In this document: positions 35,019 to 43,213 of the stretch, one piece after another
How positions within the stretch are numbered: position 1 is the stretch's first letter
Layout of the letters: each line of letters starts with the position of its first letter
Origin: Neorhizobium galegae
GTDB taxonomy: Bacteria; Pseudomonadota; Alphaproteobacteria; Rhizobiales; Rhizobiaceae
DNA: 64,000 nt
NCBI RefSeq assembly: GCF_017877055.1
Contig: NZ_JAGIPG010000001.1
Location: 1,922,001 to 1,986,000, forward strand
Direction: 5' to 3'
Program-made: the position numbers and the translations under genes
The notes under the pieces: generated by a model
What the model was told of the DNA's origin: nothing
Seen by the model: only the letters and a program-made list of their open reading frames with translations
Databases searched by the model: none

Positions 35019-35052
35019 AAAGGCCGCCGGGCTTGTCGCGCCGGCGGCCTTT
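35019..35052. terminator. Intrinsic terminator between oxidoreductase start region and chemoreceptor gene end
   Basis: AAAGGCCGCCGG (35019-35030) pairs perfectly with CCGGCGGCCTTT (35041-35052), 10-base loop. It terminates the minus-strand chemoreceptor gene just after its stop (35078), insulating the oxidoreductase gene. Confidence 0.85.
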
Positions 35053-35077
35053 GTTTCTTGGCAGTGATCAGTGCGGA

Positions 35078-36916
35078 TCAGGCGGCGCGGGCGCGCGACG
35101 CATGACCTGAGGTCGCCCCGCGGCCGCCGTCAGCGAGCCTGAAGGCCGAAAGAAGGCCCTGCAGGTGCAGGCTCTGTTCGGCAAGGGTTTGGCTCGCCGC
35201 GGTGGTTTCCTCCACCATCGCCGCGTTCTGCTGGGTCATCTGGTCCATATGGTTGACGGAGGAATTGATCTCCTGAAGCCCCGTCGCCTGTTCGCGGGCG
35301 GCCGTCGCAATCGTGTCGACATGGGCGTTGACCCGTTCGACCAGCGTGGCGATCTCGACCAGCGCGTCGCCGGTGGAGCGCACCAGCGCCACGCCGCCTT
35401 CCACCTCGCGGGCGGAATTGCTGATCAGCGTCTTGATCTCCTTGGCGGCATTGGCGGAACGCTGCGCCAGTTCGCGCACTTCCTGCGCCACGACCGCAAA
35501 GCCCCTGCCCGCTTCGCCGGCCCGCGCCGCCTCGACGCCGGCATTGAGCGCCAGAAGGTTGGTCTGGAAGGCGATCTCGTCGATCACCGAGATGATCTGG
35601 TTGATGCGGCTGGAGCTCTCCTCGATGCGGCCCATGGCGTCGATCGCATTGCGGACGATCTCGCCCGAGCGGCCGGCGCTGTCCTTGGTTTCGCTGACCA
35701 TGGTGCGGGCCTCGACCGCCCGTTCCGAGGCGGTGCGGACGGTTGCGGTGATCTCGTCGAGCGCGGCTGCGGTCTCTTCGAGCGCCGCCGCCTGCTGTTC
35801 GGTGCGCTTGGAGAGATGGCCCGTCGCTCCGGAAATGTCCGAGGCGCTGTCGCGTACGACAAGGCTCGTCTCGGAGATCGCCGCGATCGCCTGGTGCAGC
35901 GAACCGACCGCCGCGTTGAAGTCGTGGCGGAGTTTCGCATAGTCCTCGCCGATATCGGCGAGCGCCACGGAAAGATCGCCCCCGGCCAGCGCCTCGAGCG
36001 CCCGGCCGAGCTCGCCGATCGCGCGCCCCTGCCGCTCGGCGGCAGCCGTCATCGTGCGCTCGTTGTCGGAACGTTCGCTGGCGATCATGCGGGCCTGTTC
36101 GGCCTCGCGCGCCTGCAACTGGGCACGTTCGTCGACCGAATCGCGCAGCACGGAGAGCGCCCGGGCCATGTCGCCGATCTCGTTCTTCTGCTCGGTGCAG
36201 GGCACGGTGACACGCGCCTCGCCCGATGCGATCGACTGCAGCGCCTGCTTGATCTTGCCGATCGGGCCGGTAACCGTCTTGACCACGAAGGTGGCGCCGG
36301 CGATCAGCACCAGCACGCCGATGCCGAACATCGACGCGAAGTTGATCGCATCGCGGCGGAACATGGCGTGCAGGTCGTCCACATAAACGCCGGTGCCGAC
36401 GATCCAGCCCCAGGGGGCGAAACCGGCGACGTGCGAATATTTCTCGACCGGCTGCTCGGCGCCTGGCTTCGGCCAGTAGTAGTCGACGAAACCCTTGCCG
36501 GTCGGGCTTGCCTTGACCGCGTTGACGAACTCGACGAACAGGAACTTGCCGTTCGGATCCTTGTCGTTCGACAGGTCCTTGCCGTTCAGCTCGGCCTTGA
36601 TCGGATGCATGATCATCCGCGGCAGCATGTCGTTGATCCAGAAATAGCCGCTGCCTTCGCCGTAACGCATCACCGAGATGACGGCCTTGGCCTCGCTCTG
36701 GGCCTGCTCGCGGGTCATGGCACCGGAGGCTTCCAGGGCCTGGTATTTCTTGAGCACCGTCAGCGCCACATCGTTCATCTGGGCAAGGCCCGCCTTCCGT
36801 TCCCGTTCCGACGAGGCGTAGCTCTGGAACAGGCTGAAGGTCATGGCGCCGCCGAGGATTATGAGCGACAGCAGCACGAGACTATAAAGGCGCCAGGAAA
36901 TGGCGAGACGTTGCAT
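35078..36916 (-). CDS. Methyl-accepting chemotaxis protein with single Cache sensor
   Basis: 612 aa. Membrane helix 10-32; a periplasmic sCache_2 domain (about 33-185) with MRYGEGSGYFWINDMLPRMIMHPIKAELNGKDLSNDKDPNGKFLF and GWIVGTGVYVDD; second helix about 190-212; HAMP about 213-270; linker; and the signalling domain with [20 protein letters not shown] near 450. sCache_2 receptors often sense C2/C3 carboxylates; the ligand is not known here. It ends SRARAA without a receptor-modification pentapeptide. It shares the same signalling core as the receptor at 2444-5005 but is otherwise different. Confidence 0.92.
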   Translation of the reverse strand: MQRLAISWRLYSLVLLSLIILGGAMTFSLFQSYASSERERKAGLAQMNDVALTVLKKYQALEASGAMTREQAQSEAKAVISVMRYGEGSGYFWINDMLPRMIMHPIKAELNGKDLSNDKDPNGKFLFVEFVNAVKASPTGKGFVDYYWPKPGAEQPVEKYSHVAGFAPWGWIVGTGVYVDDLHAMFRRDAINFASMFGIGVLVLIAGATFVVKTVTGPIGKIKQALQSIASGEARVTVPCTEQKNEIGDMARALSVLRDSVDERAQLQAREAEQARMIASERSDNERTMTAAAERQGRAIGELGRALEALAGGDLSVALADIGEDYAKLRHDFNAAVGSLHQAIAAISETSLVVRDSASDISGATGHLSKRTEQQAAALEETAAALDEITATVRTASERAVEARTMVSETKDSAGRSGEIVRNAIDAMGRIEESSSRINQIISVIDEIAFQTNLLALNAGVEAARAGEAGRGFAVVAQEVRELAQRSANAAKEIKTLISNSAREVEGGVALVRSTGDALVEIATLVERVNAHVDTIATAAREQATGLQEINSSVNHMDQMTQQNAAMVEETTAASQTLAEQSLHLQGLLSAFRLADGGRGATSGHASRARAA

Positions 36917-37127
36917 GGGACCCCCCTTATGTGCAATTCGCCTTAAATTCTAATGGGCGTTGGTTACCAGGTAGTGAAGCCGTCACAAATCGCGGCGAAC
37001 GCGCATTAGTGCAGTCTAAATTATTGATATGGAAACGCTTTTTCTTGGAGTTTCCTTCCTCTTCGCGTCCGGTTAGTCTCGCGGCGGGAGGAGTCGCCCT
37101 GGAAACCGCTTCGAAAGAGAGATGACG

Positions 37128-37517
37128 ATGACCGAAAAAGCCAAGCCGACCGGCGAACTGACGCTCCGGACGCTCGCCATGCCGGCGGATGCCAACGCGG
37201 CCGGCGATATCTTCGGCGGCTGGGTGATGGCACAGATGGACCTGGCGAGCGGCATCCGCGCCGCCGAACGCGCCCGCGGCCGCGTGGTCACCGCAGCGGT
37301 CAAGGAAATGGCCTTCGAACTGCCGGTCAAGATCGGCGACACGCTGAACATCTACACGGAAATCACCCGCGTCGGACGCTCGTCGATCACGCTGATGGTG
37401 GAAGCCTGGGCGCAGCGGGCGCGCCACCGGATGATCGAGAAAGTCACCGCAGGCACCTTCATCATGGTGGCTCTCGACGAGGACGGCCGCCCGGTGCCGG
37501 TGCCGGCCGAGGAATAA
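37128..37517 (+). CDS. Acyl-CoA thioesterase, YciA-type hotdog fold
   Basis: 129 aa. ELTLRTLAMPADANAAGDIFGGWVMAQMDLASGIRAAERA contains the catalytic Asp-rich HGDI-like segment, here as NAAGDIFGGW; VTAAVKEMAFELPVKIGDTLNIYTEI follows. It hydrolyses acyl-CoA thioesters of varied length and acts as a hexamer in the cytosol. GAGAG is 6 bases before the ATG at 37128; the ATG at 37122 abuts it. A membrane-protein gene follows 14 bases later and may be in the same operon. Confidence 0.9.
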   Translation: MTEKAKPTGELTLRTLAMPADANAAGDIFGGWVMAQMDLASGIRAAERARGRVVTAAVKEMAFELPVKIGDTLNIYTEITRVGRSSITLMVEAWAQRARHRMIEKVTAGTFIMVALDEDGRPVPVPAEE

Positions 37518-37531
37518 ATCGGGGAACCGCC

Positions 37532-38119
37532 ATGGACGCCGCAACCGCCGCCGAAACCTTCACGCATATCCGCGTGGTCATGGGCATGGTGGTGAGCCTC
37601 AGCCTGGCACGGCTGCTGAACGGCCTCGCCGGCATCGTCCAGCATCCGCGCGCCGCCCGCATCTACCCCGTCCATCTCGGCTGGGTGGCGTTCATGTTCC
37701 TGTTCCTGGTGCATTTCTGGTGGTGGGAGTACCGGTTGCACACCCTGCCGGTGATCGGTTTTGCGGCCTATCTGTTCCTGATCGCCTTCTGCGCGCTGTT
37801 CTTCTTCCTGTGCGCCCTGCTCTTCCCAACCTCGTTGCAAGACTACGACGGTTACGAACATTATTTCCTGTCGCGACGGACCTGGTTCTTCGGTTTCCTG
37901 GCGGGGATGCTCGTCACCGACATCGTCGATACGGCGCTGAAGGGCTGGGATTATTTCGCCTCGCTGGGCTGGGAGTATCCTGTCCGCACGGCAATCTATT
38001 TCCTGCTCGCGATCATCGCCGCGACGACTGCAAACCGTCGCTATCACGCCGGCTTTGTCATCTTCGCGCTGGTCTATCAACTCTACTGGATTTTCCGCGT
38101 CTACGACTTCCTGACCTAG
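37532..38119 (+). CDS. Uncharacterised integral membrane protein
   Basis: 195 aa with about five to six membrane helices, rich in Trp, Phe and Tyr (for example HFWWWEYRLHTLP and YWIFRVYDFL). I do not recognise a named family. It follows the thioesterase by 14 bases with no terminator between, and converges with the DUF1501 gene, 14 bases away. Codon use is like its neighbours, so it is probably an ordinary chromosomal gene. Confidence 0.75.
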   Translation: MDAATAAETFTHIRVVMGMVVSLSLARLLNGLAGIVQHPRAARIYPVHLGWVAFMFLFLVHFWWWEYRLHTLPVIGFAAYLFLIAFCALFFFLCALLFPTSLQDYDGYEHYFLSRRTWFFGFLAGMLVTDIVDTALKGWDYFASLGWEYPVRTAIYFLLAIIAATTANRRYHAGFVIFALVYQLYWIFRVYDFLT

Positions 38120-38133
38120 GCGCAGCCCGCCGG

Positions 38134-39312
38134 CTACCCCTTCAAATAGACCGAGGACGTATCGAAGCTCAGCCCCGGAAACACCTTGGCGGTGAGATTG
38201 TCGGGCTCGATGCCGAACTGCCTGTAGAGCATGGCGGCGGCGACCTCGCGCACGTCGCCGGTTGGCATCAGGTCGCGGCGGTCGAGCAGCTTGTCTTCGG
38301 AAAGGCCCGGCCATTTGCCCAGAACCTTGCCGCCGGGGATCGCTCCGCCGGCGAGCACCGCAAGTCCGCCGGTTCCGTGGTCGGTGCCATTGGTGCCGTT
38401 CTCGCGAGCCGTGCGGCCGAATTCCGTCATCGTCAGCACGGCGGTCTTCCTCCAGGCGTCCTCGCCGAGCGAATCTTTCAGCGCCACGATCGCGGTCGAA
38501 AGATCGCCGACCGCCTTCTTGAACTGCTCCTGCTGGCCCACATGGGTGTCCCAACCATTGATCGAAAAGCTGGCGATCCGGTAGTCCTCGCGCAGCATGC
38601 CGCCGGCGAGTTTCGCCATGTCGGCAATGCCGGCACCCCGCTTGGCATCGCCATAAAGCGAGTCCGCCGACATGTCGGTCTTCTTCGCCTCCTCCATCGC
38701 CTTGGCAAACGCCGGGTCGCCGGCATAGAGCCGGTCGAGGAAGGCGATCTCGTCCTGTGCCAGCGCGAAGTTGCTCTGGGAGGACCAGGAATCCGCCTCG
38801 TTCGGACCGCTGAGGATCAGTTCCATCGAGGTGTTGATGTCGATCGCCTTGCGGGCGTTCGAGCGAGGGATCACCGCGAGCGTGCGGTTCAGCCAGCCGG
38901 TGCGTTCGCCCTTGCCGTTGCCGCCGGTTTCCAGCATGTCCTGGCCATCGAAATGGCTGCGCTGGTCTCGATAGGGCGTCGAGACCGCATGCACGAAGGA
39001 GAGCTCGCCCGCCTGCCACAACGGCATCAGCGCGGATGCCGCCGGATTGAGGCCGAAGAAGCCGTCGAGATCGATGAGGCCGGTATCCGGCCTCAAGCCG
39101 AGCTTCGGCCTCAGCGCCGCATAGGCCGGATCGCCGTAGGGCTGGACGAAATCGAGCCCGTCCATCGCGCCGCGCAGGATGATCGTCACGAAGCGGTTGT
39201 CGCCGGGCATGGCGGCGAAACTCACCGGCGTCAGGATGGGAGCGGCAGCCACGCAGCAGGCGCCGGCCAGGAAGCCGCGGCGGGACAATCGTAAGCCATT
39301 GTCAAAGCTCAT
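38134..39312 (-). CDS. Tat-exported DUF1501 protein
   Basis: 392 aa. The twin-arginine signal is LSRRGFLAGACCVAAAPIL (residues 9-27), so it is folded and perhaps cofactor-loaded before export. The DUF1501 pattern includes FVTIILRGAMDGLDFVQPYGDPAYAALRP, SGPNEADSWSS and MTEFGRTARENGTNGTDHGTGGLAVLAGG, which resembles the metal-binding core of alkaline-phosphatase/sulfatase folds. No activity is established. It lies 3 bases after the DUF1800 gene; the two are almost always paired. Confidence 0.9.
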   Translation of the reverse strand: MSFDNGLRLSRRGFLAGACCVAAAPILTPVSFAAMPGDNRFVTIILRGAMDGLDFVQPYGDPAYAALRPKLGLRPDTGLIDLDGFFGLNPAASALMPLWQAGELSFVHAVSTPYRDQRSHFDGQDMLETGGNGKGERTGWLNRTLAVIPRSNARKAIDINTSMELILSGPNEADSWSSQSNFALAQDEIAFLDRLYAGDPAFAKAMEEAKKTDMSADSLYGDAKRGAGIADMAKLAGGMLREDYRIASFSINGWDTHVGQQEQFKKAVGDLSTAIVALKDSLGEDAWRKTAVLTMTEFGRTARENGTNGTDHGTGGLAVLAGGAIPGGKVLGKWPGLSEDKLLDRRDLMPTGDVREVAAAMLYRQFGIEPDNLTAKVFPGLSFDTSSVYLKG

Positions 39313-39315
39313 CGT

Positions 39316-40788
39316 CTACCTCCTGTTGAACTCTGCGGACGCCAGCACCATCGTGATGCCGTGAACCTTGTTGGGCGCCTGCGCGATAATCCTGCTGGTC
39401 TCCGGATGGGCGGCATCGGCAAGTGCTGCCTGAAGGAAGACGGATGGCTCCATCTTCTGCCCGAAGATTCGCGCGACCATTCGCGACCATGAAATTCGCT
39501 CGCTCAGCTGGCTCGGGGCCAGCCATACGCTCGCTTCGTCCGCGAAACCTGCGGGGCTCGGCGGCTGCCAGATCGGCTGTCCCATGCGCTGCAGGGCGCC
39601 GAGCGTCAGGGCATTGGCACGCCCCGCCTTCTTCTTGCTATCTTCCCTCGCCGCCATGCCGGTCAGGTCCATGGCCTTCTGGACCGGGCTCTCGTCATCG
39701 TCACCATCGTCCATGTCGCGCAAGAGGTTGGCGAAATTCCTCTCCGGCAGATCGAGCGCGCGGAAACCGGACACCACGAATTCGAACGGCTGCTTGATCT
39801 TCTGCCCGGGCTCCGACCAGGCACGCGGATGCTCGAGCATGGCGCGGTAGACTTCGGTCAGATTGCCACGGCTCTTCGTCCAGGCCGTGACCATCGCCAC
39901 GACCACCTCCTCGGGCGCGTCGTCGGCGATGAAATGCCGGACGAGCTTGCCGCAGATATGCTGCGCGGTCTTCGGATTGGCGGCCAGGTCTTCGAGCATC
40001 AGCACGTGGTCCTGACCGTCACCTTCGTCGTCCCGATAGATTCGGCCGAGCAGGTTGACAGGTCCCGCCTCGGCGAACCGCGGCTGATAGACGACCTGCA
40101 TGGCGCGATTGTCGACGGAAAGTCCCGTCAGGATCAGCGCCGCGGCCCGCACGTCCTCCTGGGTATAGCCGCTGCCGGCGCCCAGGGTGTGGAGTTCGAG
40201 CAGCTCGCGGCCGAGGTTTTCATTGAGCCCGCGGCCGCTCTTGCGGGCGGCAACGGAATCAGGCCCGACGCTCTGGTCCTGGTCGAGATAGATCAGCATC
40301 GCCGGATGGAGGATGGCGGCGGACAGCAGCCCGGTGAAAGAACCGCCGAGATTGGGACGGATCGCCTGCGCTTCGTAGAGCGGCACGATCATCCGCATCG
40401 GCAGCGACTTCATCACGCTGGTCGAGAAATGGTCGACCCAGAAACTCGCGAGGCGCTCATAAAACCCGAGCGGCGAATGGATCGCCTGGGCAAGCCGCGC
40501 CATGGCATCCTGCCGATAGATGCGTCGGGCCTCGCCCTGGGTTGCCTTGCGGACGTCTTCATTCGGATTTCCGGCCTTGCGGGCTTTCGCCTCGGCGGCG
40601 AGAAGCGAAACGACGCGGGTTGCCGTGTCTAGCCGGCCGGCTATACCCTCGCGCGGAAAACGGGGCTTTTCGGAAGCCCCTTCCTCGATCTGCCCCAGCA
40701 GCGCCTCTACATCACGGGGCGGCTCTTCGCCGGGACGAAGACCATAACCGTATCGGATGGCGGCCAGGGTCGGGGTGGGAAGAGCCAT
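39316..40788 (-). CDS. DUF1800 protein
   Basis: 490 aa. The first line of the family is present (LAAIRYGYGLRPGEEP), followed by FWVDHFSTSVMKSLPM, NENLGRELLELHTLGAGSGYTQEDVRAAALILTGL and the C-terminal RTPREF-like segment. No signal peptide is obvious in the sequence chosen. The protein family is strictly linked with DUF1501 and thought to make one exported complex; known members take part in extracellular or cell-surface processes but no catalytic role is proven. Confidence 0.9.
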   Translation of the reverse strand: MALPTPTLAAIRYGYGLRPGEEPPRDVEALLGQIEEGASEKPRFPREGIAGRLDTATRVVSLLAAEAKARKAGNPNEDVRKATQGEARRIYRQDAMARLAQAIHSPLGFYERLASFWVDHFSTSVMKSLPMRMIVPLYEAQAIRPNLGGSFTGLLSAAILHPAMLIYLDQDQSVGPDSVAARKSGRGLNENLGRELLELHTLGAGSGYTQEDVRAAALILTGLSVDNRAMQVVYQPRFAEAGPVNLLGRIYRDDEGDGQDHVLMLEDLAANPKTAQHICGKLVRHFIADDAPEEVVVAMVTAWTKSRGNLTEVYRAMLEHPRAWSEPGQKIKQPFEFVVSGFRALDLPERNFANLLRDMDDGDDDESPVQKAMDLTGMAAREDSKKKAGRANALTLGALQRMGQPIWQPPSPAGFADEASVWLAPSQLSERISWSRMVARIFGQKMEPSVFLQAALADAAHPETSRIIAQAPNKVHGITMVLASAEFNRR

Positions 40789-41123
40789 TGAATCACTCCT
40801 CGTTGGACCCGCTCAGAGTCCCGAACAAATGTGGTGGAAACCAACAGGAATTGCGGCCATTTCGTGACATGGACAATTTGTAATTCATGACGGTCCGGGA
40901 AGTTCCAGCGCTGCGCGAAAAATCGGATTTATTGCAGGATCAACCCGGGCTTTGGGACAACTCGGAGGCATTCGCTCAATATTGAGGCGCAGACGGCGGA
41001 CGGTTTCCTGTTCATTTAGGATGAATCGGTCGGCTTGAGGAAGATCTTCCGAAAGCAAGACTTTCTTATAGTCGCCGCTCGATAGTGCTGGGATTGATCA
41101 GGAACTCCAGCCCGAGCAGATCG
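40789..41123. other. 335-base divergent region before the GGDEF-EAL gene
   Basis: No gene is supported. It contains the 12-bp perfect palindrome CTCAATATTGAG (40975-40986), whose core TCAATATTGA is the same as in the MarR-type operator at 238-253, and a second palindrome GGAAGATCTTCC at 41039-41050. Both lie on the upstream side of the GGDEF-EAL gene and are candidate operators. A promoter is not obvious by eye. Confidence 0.45.
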
Positions 41124-43118
41124 ATGGAAGCCGAATTCAGAACAGGTCAAATCGACCCGGCCCTCGCACTGGACGTGAAGCGAGCACAGGCTTCGACCAT
41201 GCTCGAACGCCTCACCTCGACGCTCGCCACCAATGCCGCGATATCCGCTTCGGCGCTGTTCGTCACCACGATCGACCGTGGCCTGACCTTTTCGGCGGGC
41301 CTCTGGTTCACTGCGGTGATCGCAAGCCTGGTCCTGCGCGTCGTCCTGGCGTCGATCCTGACGCGTTGGGAGACCGTAGAACATGCTCCGCAACAGGCAC
41401 TCCATGTCCTGACCTTCGGAGCGATGGTCAGCGGCCTCGCCTGGGCGGCTCTTCCGTTGACCGTGCCCGATTTCAATGCGCTTGGCGGAGATAGCGGCCT
41501 CTATCTGATCATGTGCGGCATGGCGACCGGCGCAGTCCTGATGGGCGTCGGGCACAACCCGGTTTCCCTGGCATTCGCGATACCGCCCAACATCTCCGTG
41601 ATGGCCTCGCTTGCCGTCAGCGGCGGCGCCGGCGGCTGGCTCCTCACCATCGACGTCGTGGCGCTGACGATGGTGCTGATCCGCAGCAGCCGCACCAGCG
41701 AGGCGACCTTCGTCGGCAACGTGCTCGGCAAACTGAAGGCGACGGCGCTTGCCGATTCACTCTCCTGCGCCAACTCGGATATCCTGCGCGCCAACTACCG
41801 ACTGGAAGTGCTTGCCAATCGCGATCCGCTGACCGGGCTTGCCAACCGTGCCGCCTTCAATGCCGCCCTCGATACCGGGATTTCCACCGCCCGGACCGCG
41901 GAGGAGCAACTCGCCCTCCTCATCCTCGATCTCGACCGCTTCAAGATGGTCAACGATACGCTCGGCCACAGCGCCGGCGACGCCCTCCTCGTCGAAATCA
42001 GCGACCGGTTGCGCTCGGCCATCGACGGCAGGGGCACCATCGCCCGGCTCGGCGGCGACGAGTTCGCGATCATTCTCGGCGGCTCCGATGCGGGGGAACG
42101 TGCTCGCGACCTGGCGGCACACATCCTCGATCGCAGCCGGCAGCCGGTCATGCTCGAGGGCCAGCCGACAGTGGTCGGCACCTCGATCGGACTTGCGTTC
42201 TTTCCGCTGCATGCGGATACGGCCGAGGACCTGTTCATCAGCGCCGACATGGCGCTCTACCGGGCCAAGGACGGCGGACGGCGCCAGTGGCGCGAATTCG
42301 AGCCCGCCTTCCGCTCCCAGGCCGACCGCCAGAACCAGATCGAGCACGAACTCGCCGACGCGCTGGATGCCGGCGATATCGAAGCCTGGTTCCAGCCGCA
42401 GGTCGACCTCGCCTCCCAGGAGATCACCGGCTTCGAGGCGCTGGTGCGCTGGCACCATCCCTATCTCGGGCCGATCGCGCCGCCGGAAATCGTCGCCGCC
42501 GCCCAGGCAGCCAATCTTGCCGACCGGCTGACCGCGACCATCGCCGAGGCCGCCTGCGGTCTCCTGAACCGCCTGCCCTCGCTCGGCCTGCCGCGGGCGA
42601 CCGTCGCGATCAACGTCTCGCCGCGCGAGTTCGACCTCTATTCGGTCACCGACGTGCTCGACCGCATCACCAATGCCCACCGCATCGACCCGGCCCTGTT
42701 CGAGATCGAGATCACCGAGGAGGCGATCCTCGACACGCTGGTCGCCGGCGAGCAGCTGAAGCGTATCGAACGGTCCGGCTACAAGCTCGCCGTCGACGAT
42801 TTCGGCGCCGGACATTCATCGCTCGCCTATCTCGTGGCGCTCAAGGTCGACCGGCTGAAGCTCGACCGGCGCTTCATCACGGGCGTGCATCTCAGCCGCC
42901 AGAACCAGGAAATCGTCGGCGCCATCGTCGGCCTCGGCCGGGCGCTGTCGATGGAAGTGGTGGTCGAAGGCGTCGAGAGCGAGGAAGAGGCCAAGGCGCT
43001 CGAAGCGCTCGGTTGCGAGTTCGCCCAGGGCTATTTCTTCGGCCGCCCGATGCCGGCCGAACGCATCCCCGGCTGGATCGAATGCCGCCGCGCCGCCAGC
43101 CAGCGCCAGGTGGCGTAA
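41124..43118 (+). CDS. Membrane diguanylate cyclase/phosphodiesterase with GGDEF and EAL domains
   Basis: 664 aa from the ATG at 41124; a GTG 13 codons upstream has no ribosome site. An N-terminal membrane region with about six helices (about 30-205) is followed by GGDEF (RLGGDEFAIIL, intact active site) and an EAL domain beginning GFEALVRWHHPYLGPIAPPE, with intact EAL, NVSPREF and the DDFGAGHSSLAYL loop. Both c-di-GMP synthesis and breakdown are therefore possible; which dominates cannot be told. The N-terminal membrane part is not a named sensor by eye. Confidence 0.92.
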   Translation: MEAEFRTGQIDPALALDVKRAQASTMLERLTSTLATNAAISASALFVTTIDRGLTFSAGLWFTAVIASLVLRVVLASILTRWETVEHAPQQALHVLTFGAMVSGLAWAALPLTVPDFNALGGDSGLYLIMCGMATGAVLMGVGHNPVSLAFAIPPNISVMASLAVSGGAGGWLLTIDVVALTMVLIRSSRTSEATFVGNVLGKLKATALADSLSCANSDILRANYRLEVLANRDPLTGLANRAAFNAALDTGISTARTAEEQLALLILDLDRFKMVNDTLGHSAGDALLVEISDRLRSAIDGRGTIARLGGDEFAIILGGSDAGERARDLAAHILDRSRQPVMLEGQPTVVGTSIGLAFFPLHADTAEDLFISADMALYRAKDGGRRQWREFEPAFRSQADRQNQIEHELADALDAGDIEAWFQPQVDLASQEITGFEALVRWHHPYLGPIAPPEIVAAAQAANLADRLTATIAEAACGLLNRLPSLGLPRATVAINVSPREFDLYSVTDVLDRITNAHRIDPALFEIEITEEAILDTLVAGEQLKRIERSGYKLAVDDFGAGHSSLAYLVALKVDRLKLDRRFITGVHLSRQNQEIVGAIVGLGRALSMEVVVEGVESEEEAKALEALGCEFAQGYFFGRPMPAERIPGWIECRRAASQRQVA

Positions 43119-43213
43119 ACCTTCCTCCGTGCCCCTAAATCCGTTTCCCTTTTGTACTCGTTTTGTGACCTGCCCCTCTTCACTTTCGCGAAGAGTCTCT
43201 CCATATTCGCGGC

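Noticed and set aside
43119..43213. LexA/SOS box before uvrB
   Set aside because: No GTTC-N7-GTTC or reverse form is present; only a 6-bp stem CTCTTC/GAAGAG at 43176-43195 is seen.
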